DNA of 64,000 nucleotides from Tigriopus japonicus (lineage: Eukaryota; Arthropoda; Copepoda; Harpacticoida; Harpacticidae). The notes beneath the pieces are model-generated. The model made no database searches. It had not been told where the DNA came from and worked only from the letters and a program-made list of their open reading frames with translations. The stretch is taken from contig CM021315.1 of NCBI GenBank assembly GCA_010645155.1, positions 642,899 to 706,898 on the forward strand. Direction: 5' to 3'. Shown here one piece after another: positions 17,404-30,323 of the stretch (the stretch's first letter is position 1; every line of letters starts with the position of its first letter). The position numbers and the translations under genes were made by a program.

Positions 17404-20400
17404 ATGCCGGACCAAAGCGGCCCCGGTAATCGACGCGATAGTTCTTCGACGGCGGTGATGGCGGCGGCGACGACGGCCACAACGGCCTCGTCGGGCCCGC
17501 CGCCCGAGAATCAGGAGCGCGAGTCACCCTCGTCGGGCGGATCCTCGCCCCTCAAAAGCGGGCTCGTCAAATACGGCGAGCTCATCATTCTCGGCTACAA
17601 CGGTAGTTTGCCGCAAGGTAAGACGGCTCTTTCTCTCTCTCTCTCTCTGTGTGCCCGTGATTCTCACGCTCTCTCTCCTCCTCATTTTTGCATTGGTTGG
17701 CCCTTAGGCGATCGAGGTCGACGTCGCTCCAAGTTCGTGCTGTACCGTCGCCAGAAGGCCAATGGCGTGGTTCGGAGTCGTCATTATCCGGTCAAAACGC
17801 CGCAATCCGCCCAGGCCATCCACAATAATCAGCTCCACTCGATTTCTTACACGCTCTCGCGCAATCAGGCCGTCATCGTGGAATACACGCACGATCCGGC
17901 CACCGACCTCTTTCAGGTAAGACCTCGCCGGCGTTTTGAACGCTGTTTTCTCGGCGCCTTTCTCTAAGCCTACGCTCTTGATGTCGCTCGCAGATCGGTC
18001 GGAGTTCCGAGTCGCCCATCGACTTTGTGGTCATGGACACGGTGCCGGGCAACCAAGTTCAGGAGCGCGTCAACGCCCAATCCACCATTTCCCGATTCGC
18101 TTGTCGCATTCTGGCTCAACGGGACGAAAACGACCTCACGTGTCGCATTTACGCGGCCGGCTTCGACTCGCAACGCAATATTTTTCTAGGTACAGCTACG
18201 ATTCTATCCGCGGCATTGTTCGGACGAAGACGAACTCGCCCCGCAAATGAGGCTATCTAGCCGCGATAAGCCGCCTATTTACCTAGTTCAACCGATGAGA
18301 CGGACGGCCTTCGTCCGGTTAGACGATGTGTTTCGATTTTCCGCTCAATCAAATGTCTGCGTGTCAGCGAGCTCTATGTCCTAAAAACGGCCCAAGACGA
18401 AAACGCCCGCTCCTTTGGGATCCCAATGGATCCGAGGCCAGCCTAGAGGAATGGACACACGCATTCTCTCCTCAGGATTGCGTGCTGAGTTTTGTTAAAG
18501 CGTCGCTTTTCACTCGGACAATTGATTGCGTTGAAAACTGAAGTGCTTCAAACCGGATCTTATTAGCCGAAGACCCTAAATGTCTATATTTACCGACTGG
18601 TAGTCATCATTAGGGAGAGGAAACACAAATCTTAACCAAAAGTTTAAGTTTCTAGTTTTTTTCATATATTTGAACACACTGTACTGTTTAGCGACTTTCA
18701 GCAGTTATTTCAACTATTTTACAGATTTTCCTAAAAATCATGAATATGTTGCTATTCAACTTTTTTCAATTTTTACGACTCTTAAGGATTCTTTTTCTAT
18801 TCATTCTCCCTTGGAAACGTGATTTTTTTTTTTTTAAACATGCATTCCTTCACAAATTGTTCACCAGTTGTAAGCCGCAAAATAATGTTTGGGTACAAAA
18901 CTTCTTCCAAACATTTTTCCCAACCTCGTTGGCATTTTTCATCAAGTTTGTAAAAGAAAGAGCCAATTCAACCGACTAAAAATCCGCTCCCCAGTCCGAT
19001 TGATTGTTTGATGCTCTCTTGTCGGCAGGAGAACGAGCCACCAAATGGGAAACCGGTCAACAGGGCGTGGACGGCCTCACCACCAATGGCGTGCTCATCA
19101 TGCACCCCAAAGGCGAATTCTGTCCGCCGCCCTTCAGCGATGGGCCTGCTGCCGAAGTCAACACTGCGGCTTCCTCCAAACCCGGCATTTGGCGCGAAAT
19201 TTCCGTAAGTTCGGTCCCTCATTCAACTTGTCCGGTCAGCGATAACCCAAAAGATATCCAAGCCAAAATTTGGAATGTTGGAAATGGGTTGCTTAAGATA
19301 TGTCGTTCTTTGGTTACTACAATATTCTCGCAGCCCTTTTATCTTTGGGAGCCCATATGTGTTTGATATTTTTTTAACCAAAACTTTGAATGCAATTTAC
19401 GAGAATCGTGTGTCCTTTTTGACCTAAATAAGGAAATTTGCGTATTTGGTAAAGGGAAATCTGGGTTCTTAACTCTTTAATGGTCAAAAAATGCACATCG
19501 AACATTTGTTATGTACGAGGGATATCCAGACTAAACGTAATTTAGACTTATATAGAGACGTCTCTAGACTTATAACTTATTTGAATGCACGATTTTGGGA
19601 TTGGTGCGAAAAATTGAAATGAAGATTTTTCTCGTATGAGCACATGTTATTTTGAAAAATTCAAAAACAAATTTTGTTGTTAGACCAACTTGTTCGTAAT
19701 GGGGTATTCGTGAAGGAGACAGCTGCTGAATTTGCCTAAAATCAATTGTAGACGGCGCCACATTTGACTAGGCGAGAATAAAATTTTGCTACGGAAGTAC
19801 TGCTACCCTTGAAAGTCCTTTTTAGACACTATTTCATCAGTTTTTCAAGGATTTATTGATCTAAAAATAAAAGAAAATAAGTTTACCTCATGATTTTGTC
19901 ACATTTTTACCCATACACGGGGACATTTCTTTTAAAAAGCTAGTTTCAAGTGTACATAAAATGTTGTGTAAGTTTGGAAATATCCTTTGTGCGACACTTC
20001 CGGCTCGGCAACATCAATTTGATGAATATTTACTGTCGCATCGTTGTTTGCCGTTGTTTGCGGTCAAAAAATGGACAAATTTGCAGGTAACTGACATGAC
20101 ACCTAGCGTTTACAAAACATGCAAAACTTATTTACGTTGGAGTTGCGTCAATGAAGAATATTACTGCGAACTAGTAGGGAACTAAAATAGACTAGAATCA
20201 AAGCTTCTTACTTCAGATTGTACTTTTTCCACAACTTGTAAGAGCCCAGCCGGAAAAGTCCCACTGCCGATAATTGTTGGCTGAGAAATTGAATGATGAG
20301 CTTCGAAGTCGTCGTGCTTGGGGTCATAGAAACTATTGAATTTGATCAAACCACCCTTCCCAGCCAACAATTCCAATCATTTTTTGGTCGATTTTGGGGT

Positions 20401-23400
20401 TTAAAACCTTATCAGAGTCCCAGGGACGAATTTGGTCCTGNNNNNNNNNNNNNNNNNNNNNNNNNNNNNNNNNNNNNNNNNNNNNNNNNNNNNNNNNNNN
20501 NNNNNNNNNNNNNNNNNNNNNNNNNNNNNNNNNNNNNNNNNNNNGAATGATGAGCTTCGAAGTCGTCGTGCTTGGGGTCATAGAAACTATTGAATTTGAT
20601 CAAACCACCCTTCCCAGCCAGCCCTACAACAATTCCAATCATTTTTTGGTCGATTTTGGGGTTTAAAACCTTATCAGAGTCCCAGGGACGAATTTGGTCC
20701 TGACCAGACAGGAAAAAATCCGTGCATGAGTCGTTTCTGACTTTCTTGATTTAAGACGTAATTTTCAAACTCACGCAACATTATATGTACACTTGAAACT
20801 CGGTTTTCGAAAGAAATGTCCAGGTGTATGGATAAAAATGTGACAAAATCATGAAGTAAACTTATTTTCCATTATTTTTAGATCAATAAATCCTTGAAAA
20901 ACTGATGAGATAGTGTCTAAAAAGGACTTTCAAGGTAGCAGTACTTCCGTAGCAAAATTTTCTTCTCGCCTAGTCAAATGTGGCGCCGTCTACAATCGAT
21001 TTTAGGTAACTTCAGCAGCTGTCTCCTTCACGAATACCCCATTGGATAAGCACAGTGAGAAAAAGGTTGTTGATTTTGTGCTTCGTAGTGTTGCGCCGCC
21101 CTATTCTGGTGATTCTGTTATTTTTTGTTCCGCGCTCGATCAAATATTTTAAACGGTCAGTTGCTCCGCAACAAAGGGTCGAGAATGAGATGCGATCGTA
21201 GAATTTTAGTGAAGCAATGAGACACCAGAGGCCACGACGGTGCTACGGGGTAAACAAACAGGCCCAGCTGATGTTTACTGAGCTTCCCTTATTCTGATTT
21301 AAATAGACAATATAGATAGATAATTTTCTAGAATTAACATGCACCTAACACATCCTACTAGGGTGTCCTCTCTTGTTCTCAAAATGAACAACTCTGCCGT
21401 CAGAGCAAGCCCTCTGAAGGTAGCAAATTCGAGCTTTAATCAAAGAGAAAAATGACAATCAGCGCCATCTTGAGATAGAAACATTTGTGGGTGCTTCTGG
21501 TAAATATTTAGCCTCAATTTGTGATTACTCAGTGTGACTTTTTACTTTTTGAACACAATAATATCGTAGCTGAGCTCCAAAAGACTCGAAATATGGCGAG
21601 AAATCCATTTTAAGATGGAAGTTGCAATTTTGATAACAAATCAAAGTTGAGGATAGATCTGAAATCAAGGGACTTTGTCCGTTTTGGCCGATCAAGCGGC
21701 AATTTTTGTAACCTTCAAATAACATTCTTCATATGGTCAACGCTCAATTTTAATATCACAAGTCCATGGGAATGGGCTTAGAGAAGAAAGGAAGGAACTT
21801 GATCTCAAAATTGACCCTTCTTCAGATTCCTTTTACTTGGGAGATGTTAAGGCCCACCAATTTGACTACGCGTTGACTACGCCAACATACCATGTCCAAT
21901 TCAATCATAGTTCGAACAGTGTTGTCAAGGAACAAAACATGTAAAATAACATGTGCTCGTAAGAAATAAATCTTGATTTCGTTGTTGAACACCAATACGA
22001 AAATCGTGCATTTACGTGGATACCCCACGTAGATTCACCTTTTTATTTCTGATTAACTTGGACTATTATAACCAAAAAAATTCGAGTGCTCGGACAATTG
22101 GAGTGAAATGGCAATAAAATTGATGCGAGAGATTTCTCTTGGATACTTGCATCGATCATCGTCTACACTTGTCCATGACCATAGAGATAGGGTGTTAACG
22201 AATCGTGAATTGCGAGAAATGGCTCGAGCATCGCGAATGTTCTTGGCACTTTTTCCACAATTTGGGTCGTTCCTTCAAGTCTGGGAACAAAAGATGGTCC
22301 GGAAACGATTCACGAGTCATGCACAACTAGAAAACATAACTGGCGAGTGTTTCATGCCACACAGTAGAATTATTTACCAACCAGTTTTTTGCGAAAATAA
22401 AATCTTGCAAGTCATTTATAGCAGAACAAAAATGACTTTCCACTCTCCCACAACCTTCAACGCGACCTTTACAAAAGATAAATCTAATTGGAAGAATCTG
22501 CGTACTAAAATTGAGAACCACGAGTCACACTGGAGATTAATTGTCCAAGAAGCGATAGTACACCTTTATTTCCTTTTGCGCTGTCCCATTTTTGTCTAAC
22601 TTTTTAATCATTTTTTTTTTTATTCATTTTTTCATCATTCAGCAATATTGATTGAAATGAGAAAAAAAATTGAGCACCAAAAATATGGATGTAATTTCTT
22701 TCTGGATGTTTTAAAGTATTTTTTAAAGCATTGAGTATTTCACACCACATTGTTATCCAACGTATTTACGTTGCTTCAAATTCGTTTGAGATTGTTCTCT
22801 AATTTTGCAAATCTCTGTTCATCTTTTAACGAAAACCGGAACCACAAATAGTTATTAAAACGTAACTATAATAAAATCAAGGCAAGAGATAAAGTTAATG
22901 AGAAAAGGCATGCAAATGTAACAAAACCAAATCGAGAACAAAAATTACCTTTAATATCTCTTTCAAGTGTGGGACACAGATAAGGCTCAGATGAAATTAT
23001 TTTGAAAACGAAGACATTCAATTTTCTCCCAACCCCCATTCTTTGGAGTCCTTCTATGCTTCGGTTTCAATTCTTCGGCTGATGGAACTTTTGACTTTTG
23101 TCTTCGGGTCAGTTAACTACTTTTATGTATGGTTCGTACTTTTATGGTCTCTCGTAAAAAAAAAACTCCGTTGTGTTATAATAGAAAAGGAAAATGCACC
23201 TACTAGGAAGCTTTCAAACAAACCTCATTTCTTCTTGAAGTGATAAAATTCATCATCTTTTGAATCTTCCGCCCCGTTTCAATATGGTCACTCAATACTT
23301 CCCTTTGAAAATAGTTTCTATTGATGTGCCTTCCCTTGAGTATTGTAGTCGTAATGTTAATTGAGGTAAGATTTGAAAAAAACGAACCATGATATGGCGT

Positions 23401-26400
23401 TGGTGATATTGGTCGCATGAAAGTTTCGTTTATTCGCCTTACATTAGATGAAGCAGGTATAATCACAATCTCCTAGTTATTATTATAAGCTTGTAGCAAA
23501 CGTAAGATCATCTCTTATGATGGAGAAAGAAAGGCTTGAGAATACGGCAGCGGCATTCCAAGACCATTTCGACTTATTACAACATGATTTCAACTCGTTG
23601 GCAGATTAATGGTTGATCAGATTTGACCGTACACATCCCCGGGTATTGAATCTCTTTCAAATGGTAGCAAGGAACACGGATTTGTGTCTGGGTTAAAACT
23701 CCGTAAAAGATTGGATCGAAGGACCCACAACTGGGTTTAGGAATGCGTGCTATTGATCCACAGTTTTTACCTTATGGTAAGGTGTTCAGTCAGTTTAGTT
23801 CATACTGGAATTTTGTTCCTCCACCTTCTTAACCTGCTGAAGAAACCCTAATCCTCCAAAGCGGAAAAAATCTTGACATGTACCCATTCCAGGAGAGCTT
23901 GAGCTTTGAGCTTGGGATCCCCTTGCCCGTGTATCTAGATACTTACTTGCCGTTGTAAAATTCGATTGATTGATTGAGACAGTCATGCTCTCATGGCGTG
24001 TCTTGCCTTTTTGTGTTGTGTTTACAGGTGGGTGGAAGCGTGTTTGGCTTGCGGGAAAGTCGAAGTGCGGCCTTACAAGGATCTCCAGTGCCCACGGAAA
24101 GCAACACTCTAGTGGATGGAACGCTCATTGACTTGTGTGGAGCCACCCTACTTTGGAGAGCGGCACACGGTAAAAATGTTCATCCTTACTTGCATGGCAT
24201 TTTTTGTCGTATTTGCCGAAACAAATTCTATCGAATTAGCTTTTATGCCCATGTGACACTTTGGGAGCGTTCAATCATGTTAGGTAGAGCACCATCTAGC
24301 AGACAAATTTGTTGTGAACTTGAGGCTATTTTTTGATTCAATAACTATTATTAATAACTATTCCTTAGCAACATTTGGATTCCACCAATATAATTAGACA
24401 TGTTTAATTAATTTTAGTTTTGGTGCTGAAGGTGCTTTGAGTGCTTCAAGGAGAAAAAAAGTATACTTTAGTATATTCCCTTTATTCCATTATCAATTGT
24501 TGGGCGAATTCTTCGTTTGTCTTCGTTTGTCTTCAATGGTACCATTGTTAAGTATCGAAAAATCTTATCTTGAACCGTTGATTTCGCATCAAGAAGCCTT
24601 GAAGCAATGGTCCTCACAGACAAGCCTTGCTTGAACAACGCTATAATCTTTTTACGAATTTCTTCTTTGGTTGCCATTTTTGTTGTTAAACCAGCTAAAG
24701 TCTCCAAATCCCCTCAAAATAACAGCAAGTGATTGACCTAAGCGCTCAATTTGGGACTTTAGCACTAAAATTCAAATCGGCGTTGCTGGCCTTTAACAAA
24801 CCTCTGTCCGATTTTAAGTGGCGCTCCCTGTATAGTCTGTGTATCTGTAGATCAGCTGCGTTTGAAAGGCACCTGATGTATAGAGAACAGTGTTTGTATT
24901 ATACATTGGTATACTTGAGCAAGGACCCTCCAGCAGAGGGTCCTTTACTTGAGCCATTTGAATTAGTGCACCTAACATCCGGGCTAATACTATGCTTCGA
25001 CTATACTTCCAAATGCCCTCAGCAACTGACCTATTATTTCGCTACATGCCTTTGAAAAACGCAACTTTATCGTCTGAGACTAGCAAGGTTGTTGATATTG
25101 TGTCTTGCAATGCTTCCATTATACTTCCACTCTACTTCCAAAAGCCCTCACAAAAGACCAATCTTTGGATTCCAACCATGCCCAAGTATTTTAGCATGTT
25201 ACCCTCAACTTGCCCTCAACAACCGACCTTGAAGTGCAAGTATTTATGCACTAAACGATTAAAATCAAATATTCTACTTTTGGCATGTGAACTACAAACA
25301 AGACAAGCTAACAAGACCAAGAATGAAATCCTTAAAGCATTACAGGTTTGACAAGATTCAAGGTTCTGACCAATTGACGTCTTGCACAAAATACTGCAAA
25401 GCAAAAACAAAGACTGAAATCCTCAATTCTTCATCAAAAAAGGTGATGAATAAAAGAAAGGCGAATTTTAGATGACAACTGTGTACTCACCCCATAGGTC
25501 GACTGCATACTCCGTGATTACCGGAAACGCCATCCTAACACATGAGAATTGCTAGGTCGGATGGTAACTCCACAAAATTAGCATGTGCTAAACAATAACT
25601 TTTTCCAAAGCTGAGGTTACCTAACACAAATAAAGCAAAGTTGGACTCCCAAGGGTCTAATGAATGCGATCATGAGTTTGGATATTTCGATTCAAACTAT
25701 TTCAGTCATTTGAAACATGAGCCGGAACACATAAAACTGCCGCTCCACACTATCGAGTTTACATCAAACTCTCTGAACACATTTTGACTATATCGGGCCC
25801 AAATGTCAATGAGAATCGCTTTGCTGATATGTTTTGCTACGTCTAGGGGAAAAAGTCAATTTTTTTGAAATAATGATTTCTTACAAACTGTTCTATGTAG
25901 ATTTACATGTAAATATAAGTATATATAAAAAATTTAAAACTATATATGTAAATGTCTACATTTATGTAAACGTTGAATTGAAGTTGCATGAAAACATCAG
26001 GATTTGCTTGATCAAATGGGTTTAAATGGTTCATTCTGAGCCCAAAAAAGTGACAACCGCTAGAGTAATAGCAAAACTCAAATTCCTGAAGATTTTGCGT
26101 AGCTTTTGAAGACCTTGAATCAAAATAGTTAATAATATCAGCAAAGTGTACGTTTAGTCCTTCTTTAGAAAAGCATATTTTTGAACTTGGTTTACCTTTT
26201 TCATTACACTTGGTGGTGTACACAACAAAAAAAATCAATTGACGGATTTGTTCACTTTCAAAAATACGTGTACTCTTTTGTTTTCACATGATATTTATAG
26301 CGTTTGTGAAGTACTGAATATTTGAAATATCGTTTTACAAGAACATGTGAGTAGTGATGCGCTCCGATATTCCTGCTCTCAATTGGTCGATGGATGGTAT

Positions 26401-29400
26401 TTGCGTTTGTAATGGGGTTTCTATTTTGATGGGGTGAGAAAAGAAAACACTCGGGCTCTGATTGCGCAATCATTGCCTGACGATTGTGATGAATGTGACT
26501 AGCTTGCATGTGGCGGCAGCTCTTGTTCTCTTCTCTTCTCTTTCGTGGTTGTTTCGTCAAGGAGCTGATTTCAAGAGAACACACGATTTGACAAAGCCCG
26601 TCGAATTCAAAGGTGATGGTGTAATGAATTAGTTGTTCAAGTGTGGGAGGGCCATGGACAAATACCTCGGCTCTGTTGACAGAAATGGCTTTTGTTGTTC
26701 ACATAATGCCCTTTTTACACTTGTCCTTCATTGCCAAATGATTCATTCCTGACGAAGCGTCAAGCCAAAAATTCATTGACTGAGGCTATTAAGGTCATAA
26801 TTGACCTCCATTATCTCAAATTTGTGGAAAATTTGGCCAATTTTCACATCGTGTAAAGTGGAGTGAAGTCGAGTCTGATGTACTTTCCACTTGAAAAGTC
26901 ATTCGAGTAGCTTGCGTCACGTCATCTATTTTGATGCTCGTCTTCCAACTTCTCGATGGACAGAGCAAAATCACTTCCAAAGGGCAGCACGACAGACCGC
27001 CGAAATTGGACACAATATTGGTATACTAGTTGTGGTGCAATACAAGCACTACATCATAACGAGCAAACTGACAGCTTCAACATATTCAAATCGCATTTTG
27101 CGCTTTTTGAGTACAAGGAATTATCATCAGAATTTTTCTGGTCTATTACTTATGAGGTTTTCATTATAACTCGAAGGTAGATATTGAGATAGGTATTGTC
27201 TGACGCAAAAGTTGCGCTCAAATCAAAGCACGAGGGTTTTTTTGTTTGATTAATAAAACCAGTCATTCTGTGGCTTATTTCGTCGTTGGAGCTAAAAGAA
27301 GCTGTAATATTTGTAGCTCCACCGCAAAACCACTTTCTACAACCAATCTGAGATGCAGATTCCAATGGACAGAAGTTGTAATTGGTTTGATTAAATTGTA
27401 ATGCAAATAAGACGGCAATTTTTATCCAGGGCTCGTTTCGTTCAGGATGTGACTCACATTTGATCAATGAAAAGAATTTAGATCACGGCTGGAGGAAAGT
27501 TTCGAGTTTGTTCACTGTATTTAAGAGCGCGCGCCACATTGTTTAGAAAAGATAAGAAAATTGAACCAATGTGATGTCAAAGTAATTTCATGCCTTGTTC
27601 AAAAACGAGCTTTCAGTTAGAGAACTGCTTAAACTCGTTAGATAAGGTTCGATTTTTGGTGTTATATTACTGTGTGCCCTCCCAATTAGCTATATCTTAA
27701 AAGAGTCCATTCCAATGATTCTATTCACTCGGGCGTGAAGGGGTGAATACACCATGTCAATATGAATCTGCTGAAAATCCCTTGTTTTCGGACTTCTCAG
27801 TATGTGGCGTTTACTTTGGTCTTTACATGATTTGAAATTTTGAATAATCACTTCAAATAACTCGAATTGAATCGACCTTGTACCTATGTGTCGATTTGTG
27901 GATCATTTTCCTGTTCTGGAATTTGACAATTTTTACTGCTGAAGTGCTTCATACTTGTATTGATCGATCAATTTTAATGTTGTGACCTTCCTAATTTTTT
28001 CGAGTTTCTATGGCTTGCAATGCAATTTTTGATTCCAAGATCACGGAACATTGTGATCCAATTAAAGCGGCTTTCTTTTTATTGTCATCCTTTGCTCCCA
28101 TTTACTTGGTCACTGAGGAATTCATTGCCTATGCCTAGTTGGCTTTGAGTGAAGATCCAAAACTTTCGTTAAGTATGTGAAACGACGTCGTGGTACCCTT
28201 ATTATTTCCTTGTCTTGTGTGCTGGCCCCTACAATGACAATCAATGAGACCAAGTAGTCGTTTTCTCTCGTCATCTTGGTAAACGAGAAAAAACCTAGAG
28301 CTCCTTCTTTGAAATTATTTTCCTTGATTTCTACTCAGGATTGGCAAATTCTCCCACGCCAAGACAACTAGAGAGATGTTTGGATGATTTAAATGCTGGA
28401 AGACCTCAATGTCCAGTTGGACTTCACACGTTGGTGGTTCCAACCAGGAAAAATTCGAATCACGTCGCACCTGAGGCCCAACCTGTCGTTTACTTGAGTT
28501 GCGGACACGTTCAGGTACAACACAAGTTCAAACTCGGTTAAATCATCGCTTTTCAAACCAAATCGCCTGTCTGTTGTTTTCTAGGGTCGCCACGAATGGG
28601 GAAGCCTCAATGACTCCAAAGGCTCGAAAACTTGTCCAATCTGTTTAGGAGCCTCCTCCACGGCATTACTGATGATGGGAAGTGAACCAGGTGAGCAGAT
28701 AGATAGTCTTGGTCCACCATGAGCTCGAATTCATGCGCGTTTGAAGCGACTTCGAACCGCCATACAATAATTAGTATCCATTTACTACGTATCTAGTCGT
28801 TTGAAATTTGAAATGCTGGTAGTTGCTCAGAAAGTGGTCGAGATATCTCGACTCTACTGGCTGTCTGTCAGCATCTGTAGTACGAGCTGTAGTTTGATTG
28901 CATGCAGGTGTAAGTTTCGATATACCGTTATCATCAAATTGTCGAGACGCTCTAAGGGGGGAAATCTGTACATCTTACTGGAATGATGTCGAAGGGGACC
29001 ACGACGATGACGACGACAACGACGGTAGCGTCAAGTACGCAACTTTCTCCGAAAGCAAAGGTGGTCGTCGTTTCATGGGCCGTTCACATCCCACAACATG
29101 AATTTTAAATGTGGCCACAAATGTCTTTCGTTTAGCGATGGGTTTAATTGTTCACTTTTGTAAAATGTTGCTCGCATGATGACGGGAAAATGTGCCGCAA
29201 TACCTTAAAAAGAAAAGCCTCGTCCAAGGTTAAGTTGACATTCATTAATCTAGATTTCCTAGATTTCGAATCGTCCAAATTTGACGAGCTGAAGTTCCAT
29301 CTGTTCTTAGCTGAAGGAAGCACACCTACGATTTGAGTGGAAAGAAAAACCACTTTTTTTCTCTCTGATCTGGGCGTCCCCTAATTTGAATTGATTCTTC

Positions 29401-29608
29401 ACTAGGTTTCTATGTGGACTGCAAATCGCCGGACTATGCTTTCGTACCTTGTGGGCATATGGCCTCTGAGAAAACTGTGAAATATTGGGCCAACGTACCC
29501 ATTCCCTGTGGCACCTCCGGATTTCAGTCAGCTTGTCCATTTTGTGCAATGCCTCTCACAGGCACCCCTGGATATGTCAAATTGATATTTCAAGATAAAT
29601 GCGATTGA
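17404..29608 (+). CDS. Pli: Pellino-family E3 ubiquitin ligase
   Basis: Pellinos are RING-like E3 ligases that bind phosphorylated IRAK/Pelle kinases through an FHA-like domain and ubiquitinate components of Toll/IL-1R signalling in the cytoplasm. Eight phase-compatible exons: 17404-17617, 17708-17916, 17994-18189, 19029-19204, 24028-24169, 28339-28514, 28585-28690 and 29406-29608, giving 473 residues. Residues 1-52 are a low-complexity Ala/Thr/Ser/Pro extension. The conserved core starts at KYGELIILGYNG and continues through SISYTLSRNQAVIVEYTHDP and the FHA-like region. The C-terminal RING-like part has its Cys/His ligands: CPVGL (Cys337), CGH (367-369), HEWG (374-377), CPIC (388-391), CGH (422-424) and CPFC. 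Relatives are about 420 residues, so the extra length is mainly N-terminal. Introns 4 and 5 exceed 4 kb and contain repeats. The only in-frame start near the core is the ATG at 17404. Confidence 0.96.
19585..19660 (-). repeat. Dispersed repeat E, inverted copy
   Basis: In Pellino intron 4; AATGCACGATTTTGGGATTGGTG is the reverse complement of the end of the copy at 21930-22012 and of the copy near 4070-4170. Confidence 0.55.
19698..21043. mobile_element. 1.35 kb foldback element in Pellino intron 4
   Basis: Arms of about 280 bp, 19698-19976 and 20765-21043, are near-identical inverted copies (outer ends AATGGGGTATTCGTGAAGGA / TCCTTCACGAATACCCCATT). The centre contains an assembly gap bordered by two copies of a segment of about 150 bp. 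Minus-strand frames in the centre (around 20182-20376) read as a short unrecognised peptide, perhaps a relic of a transposon gene. No target duplication was identified. Confidence 0.75.
20441..20544. other. Assembly gap (run of N)
   Basis: About 104 undetermined bases. The sequence right after the gap (from 20545) repeats the sequence before it (20291-20440), so the gap may be an unmerged overlap rather than missing DNA. Confidence 0.95.
21930..22012 (+). repeat. Dispersed repeat E, copy 2
   Basis: AACAAAACATGTAAAATAAC through CGAAAATCGTGCATTT matches 4070-4170 in the same orientation and 19585-19660 inverted. Confidence 0.6.
22108..22599 (+). CDS. Hypothetical ORF inside Pellino intron 4
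   Basis: An ATG-started frame of 163 codons on the same strand as Pellino, within its fourth intron. The first 70 residues have balanced composition with regularly spaced Arg and Leu (NRELREMARASR), the rest is more basic and AT-rich. No signal peptide, membrane segment or domain is recognised, and there is no clear splice site or polyadenylation signal. It could be a nested gene, a remnant of a transposon gene (repeats surround it) or a chance frame. Confidence 0.25.
   Translation: MAIKLMREISLGYLHRSSSTLVHDHRDRVLTNRELREMARASRMFLALFPQFGSFLQVWEQKMVRKRFTSHAQLENITGECFMPHSRIIYQPVFCENKILQVIYSRTKMTFHSPTTFNATFTKDKSNWKNLRTKIENHESHWRLIVQEAIVHLYFLLRCPIFV
24468..24834 (-). mobile_element. 5' fragment of a Tc1/mariner-like transposon
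   Basis: On the minus strand the end TACAGGGAGCGCC (near 24834) has the form of a mariner-type terminal repeat. It is followed by an untranslated stretch and an ATG at about 24675 opening MATKEEIRKKIIALFKQG, a helix-turn-helix typical of the N-terminus of these transposases (SVRTIASRL as second helix). Similarity fades into degenerate sequence after about 45 residues and the catalytic DDE/D region is absent. It is a truncated, inactive copy lying in Pellino intron 5. Confidence 0.6.
24990..25240. repeat. Decayed relatives of the 3439-3724 foldback family
   Basis: The words CTATACTTCCAAATGCCCTCAGCAACTGACCT, ATTTCGCTACATG and CCCTCAACAACCGACCTT recall the arm of the element at 3439-3724, in at least two degenerate copies. 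Confidence 0.45.
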
Positions 29609-30234
29609 AAAGCGACGTTGCCTCGACCCTCAACCCTGATCGAATACCTACTTCTTTGAATACTTTTATCCTCCAATATCACATCTGCAAACTGGAAGAA
29701 GTATCCTTGTGCACACAGATTACAAATACATCCTCTTAAACAGTTCGAAATGGTTTCCATTTTTTGTTTTCAATTTGGCTCATTGCGCAATCATTGTTAG
29801 TTGTCTTAAATTCGTCGTTGTGGAAGATCTAATTCGAGCGCTAAAAGATACAGAAGTGAAGAAAAGTTCGCCAACTCAAGCTTGGTAATCTTCTGCGACA
29901 ATATGAATTCCAGAGACTTAGGTTTTTGGGTTCTATGTCGCTATGAGGATCGCTAAAACGTTAATATTAATTTATTCTGATGTTGAACTCGTGTTTTTGG
30001 CCTGGACTTCTTGAGTAAAGACTTTCCACATTTTTATATAATTTAGTAGGTGTAATTATTTTTTTTTTCTGGAGTTCTAACAAACAACGCAGTTGTTCCA
30101 ATTGGTTTGTTGCCTTGTTTTTTTTTTTGAATGATCTAGTTTGATGGTGCTTTATACTTTTTGAAGTACCGTGGGGAATTGTGAAGCTGATGACTTTCCA
30201 AAACGAGTAAGCATAAGAAGAAAGTTTGTCAATC
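29609..30234. other. Convergent 3' flanks of Pellino and the proline-rich gene
   Basis: About 600 bp separate the Pellino stop from the polyadenylation signal of the minus-strand neighbour. No canonical AATAAA was spotted for Pellino. Poly-T runs occur near 30060 and 30120. Confidence 0.4.
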
Positions 30235-30244
30235 TTTATTTATT
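30235..30244 (-). terminator. Polyadenylation signal of distal terminal exon 5b
   Basis: TTTATTTATT on the plus strand reads AATAAATAAA on the minus strand, about 80 nt beyond the stop at 30324. Confidence 0.6.
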
Positions 30245-30323
30245 TCGATGCAAAAATTATTGGTTTGGAAATGATATGGCTGTCTGAATTTGAGATTCTG
30301 TTCCACAACGGCGGAATTTATGA

